A stretch of 64,000 nucleotides of DNA from Takakia lepidozioides. Taxonomy: Eukaryota; Streptophyta; Takakiopsida; Takakiales; Takakiaceae. The DNA lies in contig CM060733.1 of the NCBI GenBank assembly GCA_030704615.1, positions 4,154,001 to 4,218,000 of the forward strand. Direction: 5' to 3'. A program made the translations under genes and the position numbers. Every line of letters begins with the position of its first letter. Within the stretch, counting starts at the first letter, position 1. The notes under the pieces are model-generated. The model was given only the letters and a program-made list of their open reading frames with translations, searched no databases and had not been told where the DNA came from. This document shows, piece after piece, positions 1-11,800 of the stretch.

Positions 1-635
1 GGATGCCAGGTCAAGCAGGGGAGCATTCACATGGTCACTGCTGAATTCATGTGATCCGTGCGACTCTGCTTTGGAACTGGATCATTAGGTTTGGGGAAAG
101 CATGCAGCCGGGAATTCCAACCCTAATGGGCATTCGAGACTTAGTGGAAGAAGCTGGTGGTGCACGATTGATGTACTTGATATCAATCCAGCTTGCTGAA
201 AATTTTAATGGCACGACTTTTAAAGCAGCAAGAGATGAGATAAATGATTGGAAATAGGTTTCTTGTTATCGGCGCGATGGAGTCGATTCGGAGTACTTTC
301 TATTTCGCGTTGCGCTCATCTAATGTTGATTCTTGAGTCGATGTCTCTGGAAAGAGAGATGCGACCATCGTGACAGCGCAATGCAGCGAGACCCTAATTT
401 ATGTGTCTTTTTGGTGCTCCCCTGGCTCAGGACCTCGCTCGGTCACACACTCTCCCCAGGCCCCCAGCCTCTTTCTGTCTTCGAAATTTGACCTCGTTTT
501 GCATTTCTGTTCTCGTCCTGTATTCGCAGCGAATACACAAACACAATTTCCAACACTGACAAGGCAGCCCGACATCTGCTGGTGTAAACTGTCTGGCCTT
601 CTTACTCGACACAACCTAGCCAATTTAGATTTGCA
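1..635. other. No gene recognised
   Basis: A short open frame on the + strand at 51-257 ends in a stop. It could be the last exon of a gene lying to the left, but I recognise no domain in it and see no convincing splice acceptor. The stretch from about 370 to 635 is probably promoter and 5' leader of the coiled-coil gene that starts at 636. Confidence 0.3.
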
Positions 636-3600
636 ATGGATTGTCAGACCAACAAGGCACCCTCCAAAAAAGCCCCACAACTTCCACTGAAGCTGGAGCC
701 TTGGGGTGATGGCGACGATGGGGGAGGGGAACCATTTCCTCACGTGGCAGGCGCTAGTGGGGAGAGGTGGGCTTCGCCAGATGACAGGTGCGTATCAGGT
801 GGGGATGGGCCAGAATCTCCAAGGGCACGAACACCGATAGGCACTAAGAAAATGGTTATCGCAGTGCGAGACAAAGAGTCATTGTTGGAGGAAATTATTG
901 ATTTAAAACGGGGCATTTCAGACCAGGCCTATCATCTCAAGCTCCACAAGGTCCATGCAGCTGCTGTTCAATTGCAAAACAGGTCCCTTTCTCTTTGCTT
1001 TTACCCTGCAATCTTTGGTAATATGTATCTCCTTCTCTGTTGCCTCCCTTTGTTCACCCACTGCTGAATGTGTTCAAATTAGAACACTATTGGTTGACTG
1101 ATCCCACAATGAGGCTTTGGTTCGATATAGTTCCATCTTTGTGCTGCTTGCATGTCCATTGTGGCTCATCCCTGTCACGTTCATCGTGGCTGACCTCTGT
1201 GTTGTTGTATCTCATCCCTTTTGTGATTTCGTGGCTCACCTCTGTGTTACTATACTTCATTTCAGCACGCTTTTGGCCACTTTTTGGCAAAGGTCTAGAC
1301 GTAATAAACGCAGTATGCATCCTTACTACCACTTTAAATGCATTAGCTCTCAACCACTTTTGGATGCAAGTTCAGTTTCCCGGTCAGGCTATACATCCTT
1401 GTCTAAACTGAACAACTTCATCATGGCCATGTTGATGATTGATTAAAATGAATTCGACTATGAGGACAACTTTTCCAGCATAATTGCCTAACTGCAGGAA
1501 ATTGGAGAAAGACATTGAGGATCTGGAGATGCAGGGAAGCTTAGAAGCTCCACGAACTGGAGGCCCTTCACGTTTGCGGGCAAAGCTACAAGGCTTGTGC
1601 CTTTCTTGTCCTTATGAAAATTCAACTAAAGAACATACCACAGCACACAGTTTACAAACCTATATGCACTTCATCACCTTCAGTTGCTTGGTGTGTGTGA
1701 AAATGTCACCTTGACTTTCAACTTGTAGTACTCTTCCCTACACCTTTCTTTTGCACTATGAATTGGAAGAAGGGAGGTAACATGTCCATCTCACTTGTAA
1801 CATGCACTACAGAATTTTCTAGTAATGCATGTCTCATGGAGACCTCTGTACTGTTCATGGAGGTGTAGCTTCTATGTTTGGACCTCATGAATGTCAAACA
1901 CCTGGTGGATGATGCCAGACTGCTTTCCAGTGGACATTTTGTCGGTCAGCTTTTACTGCAGACTGGCTCCAAATAGAAGAGTTCGAAAACAAAACAAAGA
2001 ATCAATGACCTTCAAGTATGTGTGGATCTCAAATATTTTATGTCTATGGAGGCTGATCAGATCATGCCTGATACCCATCATCACCACACCAAAACCCAAA
2101 ATCGTTATGGGGACCCTGATTTAAATTCCGGGAGATCTTGAGGATCGTGTGGTATGATTGTGCAAAGCCCACGGTCTGTTGCTGACTCCAAAGACTAGCT
2201 TGCAGCACTGTGATAAGTTCATCAAGAGCTCATTGGTAGTGTGTTTGGTTTTGACTGCTACTACAGATTTTGTAGCTAGTACAACCGAATAGAGAACTTG
2301 AAAACATGATTGGATGGTTGCTCTGTTATCCCTGGAGATCATGCACACATACGTTTGGAGTAAGGTGAAACAAGGGTGATTAACAATTCAGGTCGGCTTG
2401 CAGGTCTGAAGGGGCGGTTATATGACATGCAAAACACCAGTGACAACCAAAACGATGAACTCAATTTGCTTCGTAGAGATATCCGTGTGACTCGTTGTCG
2501 TGTAAGACCTCGAGTTGGAAATTTACATCCCATTTGTTTAGCTGTTTGTACTGATTGGTTAGTGATAAAGAGGATTTGCTATTGTTCTATCATGTTGCTG
2601 TATCTACCACCATGTTCATTCTAAACAAGATAACTATCACTTCCCTTAACCCAGACAGCTGGAATAATTCATGACAGAGTATAGCCCACCTCTGATAGTG
2701 GCAGTACCCACAAGGGAAAGTGGTTCTCATTTACACTGGCTTTGGCCAAGTCCTCTCTCTCAGACCGAGTATATAGGCATTTTCCTTGGATTGAACTGAA
2801 CAATTTCTCTTCGGAATTTAGGTCTTGCCTTCTAAATGAGGGTCCAGACGGCATGTAGTGGTGACATCTTGGATGCACACTTGGATTGAGCTCCGCTTGA
2901 TAGACTGATCAGGGTCTCCTTCTGTCAATAAGGAATTCACTCACAAAAATCGTTTTGGGCTTGCTGCGCTTTGTTCCGAGACTCTCTTCATTGCTTTTGT
3001 AAAGCACAAGGGGAAATGGCTCTCCTTTACACTGCCTTTGGCTGAGTCCTGTCTCTCAGACAGATTATTAAGGCATTTCCGAACTGACAATTTCTCTTCG
3101 GAATTTTGGTCTTGCCTTCGAAGTGAGGGTCCAGACAGCGTTTGGTGGTGACGTCTTGGATGTACACTTGGATTGAGCTCTGCTTGATAGACTGATCAGG
3201 GTCTCCTTCTTTCAATAACGAATTCATTCACATATCAAATTTTGTTCTCTGGGCTTTCTGCACTTTGTTCCTAGACTCTCTTCATTGCTTTTGGAAAATT
3301 TCAGTACTGTTGCAGACTTCGAACAAGAATGTACTTGTAAGAGTTAGGGTAAGAATGGAACTTGAGGGGATGCTGTCATGGTGGAAGGGGCAACTTTGCA
3401 TGAAGAAGCTGTTTTCCTAAGTGGGATTTGTGCAATGCAGGTATTTGAGATAAAGGTGAGAAAGCCCATGGACTGTCAGTAATACCTAGTTGAATCCTTG
3501 GTACAGGAGATAGAAATTGAGAGAGATGTGTTTGCGGGAGAAATAGGGAGGCTGCAGAAAGTGGTGAGGCGATTACGAGCCTTGTACAACCGTCTAGGCT

Positions 3601-5385
3601 GTGAAAACAGGGAGCTTGGCCGCATACGAGAAAAGATATCTCGCTTGGAGTGCACCAACCAACGTCTTGAAAGTTGTATCTCTGTAAGATTCATCTGTCC
3701 TGAAATCTTGGGATTCCTAGCTGCAATGCTCACATTGACTGCCTTGTGAATTCCAAATCGACAGAAGTGGACTTATAGTGAGTCAAGGTGTACTCTCCTT
3801 TTAAGGTTATTTTGGCATTGAGTTATGTGCACCACTGTGTACTTTCTGAAGTGTTTGATTGGTTGTGGAGCAAGTGAACATTTCATTCTTTCTTAAGGCA
3901 TGGCAACACTTGCTCAATCAAAGTAAGCGCCATATGCAGGTGATACATGAAACGCTGGAGAAATCAAACCGTGAAATAGTAGCCTTTCGGAGCAAAGCTG
4001 GTGAGTCATCGCTGGAAGCCAAGAAACATGCCAAGAAGCTCAAGGAACTTGAAGAGCATTCCAATCTTCTTGAAGGCCTGCTGGAGAGGGAGCTGCGTGA
4101 GAAGCGACGAATGGAGAAAAGAATACAATTTTTAGAGGCAGAGGTAAGGAGACTAGAGCAAGAGAAAGCACTTGCAAAGCAAAGAGCAGCCCTTGCTGGA
4201 GCTGCTGCCAGAGTGAAAAAACCTAAGAAGAAAGGCAAACGGGACAAGGACAAAAAGGAAGAGGACAAAGGGGGTGAAGGGGAGAAAGATGGTGCTTCAT
4301 CCATTGGCTCTGATGCTGATGCGGATGCTGATTCTGATGGTGTGACAGAGGCCCAAGAACTGTTCCTTAAGAGAGTGGAGACAGCAGCGGATCAATTCGT
4401 GGTGTCTGTGCCTGCATCACGGCCTTCGTCACCTAAGAGTGCGGAAGAAAAAGAGGAATCACATTCAGTATTTGAAAGTCGGAAAGGATCTTTCACGGGC
4501 AAAGTTGAGGATGCAGAAATAAAGTTTCTTCAAGCTATGGAAGAGTTGGAGTATGGTTCTGCCCATACCTCAGGTTCAAAGAAAGCATCACAATTGGCTG
4601 ATGAACAAGCAGCAAAGCTTGCTGCAGAAGAAGCACAGCGAAAGGCTGAAGAAGGAAGACTAGCTGCAGAAGAAGCGAAGCGAGCATCAGAACTGGAAGC
4701 ACAGCGACTTGCTGATGAAGCAAGAAAAGCTCAAGAGGAAGCAGCACGTTTGGCTGCCGAACTTGCTGCCCCGCTGGGAGATATGGGACCTGATGGGAAA
4801 AGATGGAAGACTGAACAGATGACAATTTTGATAGGTGATGACGTGCTCGTCACCGATGACTACTCAGCTTCAGTGCAAGATAAGGGTGAAATTGACATCA
4901 GAGTACAAATTAAGAGCCCCACAAGTGTGGATGCAGCAAAGAAGAAGGCTGCAGAAGATGCCTTTGCGGAAGCTAGACGCAAAGCTGATGAAGAAGCTAA
5001 GAGAAAGACTGACCAGGAAGCTGCAGAGAGAAGGAGGCTTGATGAGGAAGAAGCCAAAAAGAGAGCAGATGAAGCAGCCCGCAGAAAGATGTCTTTTGAT
5101 GAGCACAGAAGAAAGATGGCTGCAGACCTGGAAGAAGCGCAGAGAAAAGCTGCAGAGGAGGAAGCAAAGAGAAAGGCTGCTGACGAGGCAGCGGGTGGAT
5201 TCTTTGATCCTAGCATGCAAGGACTCATCAAGTCAAACATCAAGGAGGTATTGGGACATTTGGAAAATATTCAAGAGGTTATAACGGCCAAGGCAGAAGG
5301 GGAAGAGGGTCAGACCAGTGGCACTGCCTCCGGGGCGGAACCAGCGCAGGCAGCAAAGGACGTCTTGAAGAAGTTGGGTGACTGA
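636..5385 (+). CDS. Coiled-coil protein, five exons, about 724 aa
   Basis: Exons inferred from splice sites and reading phase: 636-982, 1498-1592, 2392-2501, 3507-3683 and 3940-5385. The joined frame has no internal stop and gives 724 residues. Intron 2 would use a GC donor (CAAG/GCTTGT). Exons 1-4 encode Leu- and Lys/Glu-rich heptads typical of a coiled coil. The long last exon has a further coiled coil, a Lys-rich patch and an acidic Asp/Ala run. After these come a block with SFTGKVEDAE, Ala/Glu/Lys helical repeats resembling TolA or caldesmon, a block with KRWKTEQMTILIG, and more charged helix. The two named blocks recur in the facing gene at 7118-7849, so they are real domains. I recognise no named family. 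A cytoskeletal or flagellar scaffold is a guess based on composition and the CFAP36 neighbour. Confidence 0.75.
2707..3296. repeat. Tandem duplication of about 295 bp inside intron 3
   Basis: Two head-to-tail copies, about 2707-3005 and 3006-3296, share long near-identical runs. Both contain CAATTTCTCTTCGGAATTT, then GAGGGTCCAGAC, then a shared GATAGACTGATCAGGGTCTC, and both end near CTCTCTTCATTGCTTTTG. They differ by scattered substitutions and small indels, so the duplication is not very recent. No coding capacity is evident. Confidence 0.85.
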
Positions 5386-6601
5386 TGGACACTGGGGACT
5401 ATTTGAGAGCCATACTGATTCCTGAGATCTGTCTGTGGGTCTGTGGGTTGGGGTTGTCGTTGGGTGGAGATAGCTGCAGCAAGGCTCCCAGTTATCCAGG
5501 TTAGAGAACACATCTGGGAGATGTTTTCTATGATCGTCCTGCAGAACCGGCATGGCAGGTAGAAAAGCATTTCCTTCCATTTCCAAAATGCTTCTTGAAC
5601 TTTTGAGGCTCCTTTTGTGGATATGTCGGGCAACGCGGCAAATAATTGGGGTTTAGGAGCGGAATTAGCAGGAGACACACAGACTTTAAGCTTTCTCAAT
5701 TGGCTCCAAGGTTGAACCTTGCTCTTGGCATCCAAAGATTGCATACAGATTTTCTAAATCATTGTTCTAATCACTGTATGTATAAGTCACTTGTGTGCCC
5801 ACTTGCCTTGTAGTTGCACTTCTTCATCTGGTCTCAGTCACTAGTATCATGTTTGATGTGAGCCATTGTTCACTAATTTTGAGTAAAGGAGTACTCATTT
5901 CCTCTCTTGCCCATTCGGGACCATAGATAAATGATCAGTTATTACTGTGTCATACACAGTAAGAGCTTGGCATTGTGCAGACATCCCTGAGCACCAATTC
6001 ATGTGCCTTCAAGTTCACGCCAAACACCCTCCTGCATGTTAGTTAAAGAAAAGTACAATTAGGTTTAAAGGAATTCATTGATCCTCACTTGCTTCAAGAT
6101 CAACAGACGTTCTACAGAGTTTGTGGTACTCCTGGGGCAAGAAGATAGATAACTTGTGGGGATTTTCAGGGCTGTGTGATTGTTCTACCACCTAGGACAT
6201 GTTGTAACCAGGTGGAGTGATGAGTCTACTGAAACTGACATTCCAGCAGCTCGAGCTTCAAATGACATTCCAAACAAACATCTACTTGTGCATCAACATG
6301 GTAAGAATATCTCCTCCGAGCAGACTGTTACTGTGGCAGTTGAATTTTATGGCCGCGAAGGCCGGGTTCGAGACCCTCCCCCTCCCCACACCCTGCAGAA
6401 GGTGGGATCGAAGAGCAAGAATAGTAAGCTCGAGTTTCAGAATATGAGTAGATAACAATACAGCTGCTAGGAATCATGTGTGCATCCTAGCTTTTATAAG
6501 ATCTTGTGTTCATGTTTACCGAAAGGACAAGAGCACAGTACAACAGGTTATATCTTCCCCGAGGTTTACGGTTAAGCGTTGATGACTCTCACTTGAATGT
6601 C
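5386..6601. other. Intergenic; 3' flank of the coiled-coil gene
   Basis: Contains the probable 3' UTR of the upstream gene. An open frame at 6180-6455 has no recognisable domain. I see no RNA gene or mobile element here. Confidence 0.4.
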
Positions 6602-7117
6602 TCATGGAGTGCATCTATAGAGTCCAAGGATAGTGATATTCTGCACCTCTTGGCTTCTTGATAGAAACCTCGGAATTGCTTGCTCTGGCTCACATAAGGG
6701 TGGTGCTGCAGTAGTCAGTGTACATTGCATGAACTTCCTGCTGATAGGTTTTGCACATTTTCCATGAGTAAGAATCCACAAGGAATCTGTATAGTGCTGA
6801 TCCATCACTTTGGTGCCGACAATGTTGAGCACTAGTCCAGTGTCAGATTCTCTCTGATATCCTCCAAATGCTGGCCCAATGTTTGTCAAGTAATCTGCTG
6901 GATAAGTCTTTCGGTCCATTCCAGAAAGTGGTTCCAATCAGCTGATGAGCTGACATTGTTCAAGCTTTTCAATTTGCAATCGTGCACTTCCTCCAAATCC
7001 GCAGCCATCCCTTGAGTTCTTCTGACATAGTCTTCCTCCCTGCTGATTCGAGTTCCACAACAATCTCTTGTGTGCTCATCGCTCATGCATTTTTAGACCT
7101 TGCACCTCCACGGCCTG
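6602..7117 (-). other. Possible decayed C-terminal extension of the paralogue
   Basis: Just past the stop of the paralogue on the - strand, another frame (7086-6886) reads MSDEH and then MAADLEE. The large gene has MSFDEH followed by MAADLEE at the matching place in its last exon. This suggests the paralogue once continued like the larger gene and was cut short by a stop and a frameshift. The match is short, so confidence is low. The rest of the interval resembles nothing I know. Confidence 0.35.
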
Positions 7118-7849
7118 TCAGTGAGGGGCCAATATGCTTATCTTAATGGTAATTTCACTACCGTTGTCTTCAGTGAGGTACTCGTTGCTTGCAAGCGGTT
7201 TACCACCGACCATAATTGTAAGATTCTCCTTTTGCCATCTTTTCCCAGCAGCCTTTCTATTCTCCGAGTCCCTGGCTTTCAAAGACTCAAGCTCGGCAGT
7301 CAGTCTCTTTGATTCTTCCGAAGCTCGCATTGCCTCCTCCACGAGTTTCTTTGCTTGAGCCTCTGCAACTAGCCGACCTTCGTCCGCAGCTTTCTTTGCT
7401 ACTTCTGCAACTCGGGTTTTATCCACTGCAGCTTCTTTTGCTTCTTGCTCCTTGCGGACTTGTCGATTTGCTTTGGATGACTTTACACCTTCCAAATCTA
7501 GTTTTGGTACTACAGGCTTGACTGTGCTTCCTTGCACACTCGATCCTCCCTCCAGTTCTTGCATAGTGTGAATGAAATCTGCTTCTGCTTCCTGGACTTT
7601 CCCTGTAAACGACTTCCTATGAGACTCGAATAATTTGTGGGATTCGTCATCCGGTCTGACCTCGACCTTCTTCCCTTTGTCAGCTGTTGAGGCGCCAGAC
7701 TTCAGGGCGGGCATAGCATCCACAAATTTCTCAGTTGCTGAACTCACTTTTTCAAGATATTCTTGTTGGGCTTCTTCTACATCGGATTTGGGGGAGTTCG
7801 CTTTAGAACCTCCTTTGCCAGCTGACTGGGAATTGGTAGAACGGTCCAT
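7118..7849 (-). CDS. Short paralogue of the coiled-coil gene, 243 aa, intronless
   Basis: A single open frame of 243 residues. Three blocks match the last exon of the gene at 636-5385 in the same order. The first is a helix (EEAQQEYLEKV against TEAQELFLKRV). The second is a Ser/Phe block (SHKLFESHRKSFTGKVQEAE against SHSVFESRKGSFTGKVEDAE). The third is a terminal block (KRWQKENLTIMVG against KRWKTEQMTILIG) that ends in alternating hydrophobic residues, as beta strands would. The linker is Ala/Glu/Lys-rich helix in both. It lacks the long N-terminal coiled coil. The two genes face each other tail to tail, consistent with an inverted partial duplication. Its start lies about 1 kb from the CFAP36 start on the other strand. 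Function unknown. Confidence 0.7.
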   Translation of the reverse strand: MDRSTNSQSAGKGGSKANSPKSDVEEAQQEYLEKVSSATEKFVDAMPALKSGASTADKGKKVEVRPDDESHKLFESHRKSFTGKVQEAEADFIHTMQELEGGSSVQGSTVKPVVPKLDLEGVKSSKANRQVRKEQEAKEAAVDKTRVAEVAKKAADEGRLVAEAQAKKLVEEAMRASEESKRLTAELESLKARDSENRKAAGKRWQKENLTIMVGGKPLASNEYLTEDNGSEITIKISILAPH

Positions 7850-8892
7850 TAAGTTGATGGGCGCTATCTATTCCATTGAGCTATAGCAGCCACAGGCTTT
7901 TTACCCGCCTGCGCCATTGAATCAATTTAGCTTCTTATTTCATCACTATATGAATCTTCTATCTTCACAATCATCCCTAAGGAGAAGAGAGCCCCTCATA
8001 AAACGAATCTCACAACCAATCGACATGAAGAAGAGACACTGGGTTACAAAATCTGGGCCCCACTATCAGAGGTCGTCGCCAGGCGCTGTTCATCCTCCCT
8101 GATGAAAGAAAGGGGATTGAGGAATATTAGTTGCTTCGCTTCACATATCTCACATATGCTAGAGCTCCGTTCAAAAGGAAAATCAGAAGCAGACCCCAAA
8201 AGACCGGTCGAGCAGTGAAACTTCGCCACCTACTCTGACTCGTCCATCCTCCCTTGCATCTCCACCATTTGAAACTGGAGAGAGACAAAGAGAGCAATGG
8301 CTCCATGTCACCCTTGGAAAAGGGTGGGTGGATTTGTACGAAATCTCTCCCTAGTCTCCAGTTCCCTCGAGTTATTGCAAGTTTAGAACTGTGCAAATTG
8401 ACACCAATCTGAATGATGGAAGTATTTCTTGAGAGGATAAGAGGGCGCCAGCATGTCCACCAAAAGCAGCCCCACATGCAGCAGCAATGGAGATAAGTCA
8501 ACAAGAGAAAAGAACAAAAGTTATCACTAGTGCACACACTCATTCTTGTATACACAAAGAAGCTTAGAAGGAAAGGAAAGCAAAGAGAGATAAACTGGTA
8601 GACTGATAGGTAGGGAGACAAGGTGTGAGGGAGGCCACGGGACTCGGCAGGACACACACATACAGAATTCCTAACCAGGAAAAAGGAAAAGAGAAGTAGA
8701 GGACGGGAGGGGCCGAAGGATGAATGCGGAGTGTGTCAAGTGTCAACGTCCAGTAACCGTCACTGTCATGCTGTGTGTGAAAGTTCCTGCAGACCCCACT
8801 TTCCCTTGTTCTTTTGTACTTCTGGATCATCACAGATTGCTCCTTGCCTGCTTAAAAGTGCTCTGCTTTCGTCTTTCTCTGTGGTCTGAGTC
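7850..8892. promoter_or_regulatory. Shared upstream region of two divergent genes
   Basis: The ATG of the 243-aa paralogue (-) and the ATG of CFAP36 (+) are separated by about 1,040 bp, so this stretch must hold both promoters and 5' leaders. Open frames on the - strand at 8044-8657 have no recognisable domain and are probably chance. No clear TATA box stands out. A bidirectional promoter is an inference from gene layout only. Confidence 0.4.
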
Positions 8893-11800
8893 ATGGAGAA
8901 TATTGAGGGAGGGCCGGAGTGGATGACGGATGCAGTGGCAAGGTTCCTACAAAGTCCAGTGTATTCTGTGCCTCTGCTGGATTTCATTGACGAGAATTGC
9001 AGCATGTTTGAGGACTGTGAAGAGAATAAACTAGAGTACACCATTGTGCGCCCCTCATCATTTTACCATTTCTATTCAAAACCGTGAGAAGGAACTAGAA
9101 AGAAAGAGAAAGTGGAGAAAGAGATAGACAGAGATACACTCACTGCGTCCCGCGGCTGGCCCAGAGCCCAGTGACGTTATACAGTTTCACGAGTTCCACG
9201 AGTATTTTCTGTGTACTTGATTGATCGATGATAAGAACGCTGGTCTTCCATTCTCGACTACACATCCTTGTTAAGGACATAGTGAGAGATGCAGAAGAAT
9301 TATTTTACGTCCAAGGAAGATCAGATATGGTCTATGGGACGCCTCACCCAGTAGGACCTGCTTGTATGTCAGGAAATCTCAGGCCTTGGCCGGAGACAGC
9401 TCACCGTGCAAAGGAGACATGTATAAAGGAACGTTTATGACGTCCATAGGTAGCCCAGAGAGCTTACGGACAAAGAACAGAGACAATCGTATTGCAATTC
9501 TCACAGTTGTAACTTCAATGTTTGATTTGTTAGCCGATGCATTGCCTCCCCGGGAAAGAGTAAAGCTTCCTGGAGAGTAATAATCTTCGTATGGACATGT
9601 TGGCACAGCTCTTCTTCCACAGGTAGCTGCGCCTCATTTGAAATTTAACTTGTCTCCTAAGTTGAATCCAAACATGAACGCGACAGTATGTGGCAAGATT
9701 GGTTCAGATGGAGAATATATGTACTGATGTTCAGGTGCACGAGAATTTCAAGCAGCTGGTGGACGGACTGATCTGCGACTTTTTGACGAATCTGGGGGTT
9801 CCTGTGCAACACTTCGTTCAAATGCTGGCCACGTACTATCTCTGCTACACCCTCCTATCAACTTCATCTCGCACAGCTAGTACTGTCAAGCAGTCCTTTA
9901 TCTTTAAGTACTGTATATTGCTGAGTCGAGGAAATCCTCAACGCAATCTGGATGATTTGCTGCAAGGTATGTAGCTTTCCTTCAGAACTCATGTGCTGGG
10001 TATGCAGAACTGAAAAACGAGAACAGATCTAAGGTGGTCGTCCGTCGGAATCGGAAAGCATTGGGAGCGGCTAATTTGTCCATCATGCTTTCTCGCTAGA
10101 AGTCGAACGATCACTGTTGCGCAAGCACGTGACCTTGTCAGTGGCGGATTCTGCCGGTCCCTTTCTTCTTCCGTTCTGTGGTTCTTTCTGAGAATTTCAA
10201 GCATGTTTACCTTAAAGCCACCAGAATGGTAGTTGTTTTACTGAATCTTGGTGTCCTGTTGGTGTTGTGCTCTTGGTTGCAATTGCAGTCAAATGCAAGA
10301 GTCGCTGCACAGTATTGTGGTGACATCCATTCTTACGGTGGATGACTTTCTTCTCTTCAAGGTAATACTAGCGAAGCTCATGCGGGCTTTATCCTTTCCC
10401 AAGTTAGTAGACCTTTTAGTTATCGAAAGGGTGATTGTATGTTCAAAGGCAAGCCTTGTGAACATAGGTTCGGCTCTGTGACAAGATCTGACTTTTTCAA
10501 CATGATTTTTACAAGGGCAGGAGCCAGAACGTGATCGCACATTGCACTGTCATTCCGCATCTTTGACATATATCGAGCTAGATATTAAGCATCCCCGCAT
10601 CAACCCAACTTCGTTGATCCAAAAGATTTTAAAGAGATGACGGGTATCCTTCCGTGTGTCAGTTTTTATGTTGTGGGTGTGAGGGCGCATTTGCATCCAT
10701 ATGTCCCTATGTAACTTCCAATCGAAACCAGGCATCAAGGAAGTGTTGGATTCTTTGTTCAAGAAAGTCAGATTGCAAATCTTAAGTTCCCGAGAGATCA
10801 TTGGAAGTAGCCGGTTTGGTGCTGATGAGCCCTAAAGACTGAAGACTGGATAGATAACTGCAGACCTGCAACTTAGAAAAGTGGAAATGAATGCAGGACA
10901 TGATGATAAAGCGGAATAGTCAGCTGCTGAATCAAGTGCTGACTATGGAGCAAATGTCCGAAAACAATCAGGAATGTGACCTCATGGCCGATGGGTCCAG
11001 GCGTTACGATGTTGTCACCAGGGCCAATGACATGCAACTGAATACGCTCATCTGCATGTCACGGGATCAGTTTGAAGTTCAGTCCAACCTACAGAAGGGT
11101 AACATTTCCTCCTCATTTCTGTATCTTGACTCCCTCCTTCAGTAGTCTATAAAGTATTACAAGCTGGAGGAGGTTTGACGCGTTTGAGATGATAACCCGT
11201 CCTTCTTAACCAGCCCGAAGCTTGTGTCATCTTTGTATTCGAATCACAATAGGCACCAATTTATTCTTACAGCTCAGAACCACTTCATGCTTGGATTCTG
11301 CATAACTCATGTCCGTCTCATTTTGCACTGGAGGTGGTGCATCATGCATGTGTTCATTTATGCAGGCGGGTAGGAGTAGAAGGGTGCATTTTGCATGGAA
11401 GCTGACAATACATTTGCAATGTGATGGTGATGCATTTGACAGTGATAAAGCTTGCTCAGCAGAGTGACATGGAAACAGCTATTTCCCTTTCGCTGCTTTC
11501 AGTTGAACAGCAGGAAAAGGTTGTTGTTTCCACTTTAAATTGGTGAATTCACTCTTGCTAAGGAGAAGTCAAGATGTGGGTTTGTACATATTGGAGAATT
11601 ACGGAAAGACCTGAAGATGTGGATTAAGAATGATTTTTTAAGTAGTATGGTGAATGTATGAAAGCTACTTGAACCGTCAGTCATACTAGCTGAAGCATGA
11701 AAGGGTGGTCTGAGTACATGCAGGTTAAAGCTGTGGAGAATGCCACGATCGAGCATGCCCTTAGCCTGTATGTGTGTTTTAGGCAATATTGATGCTTTCT

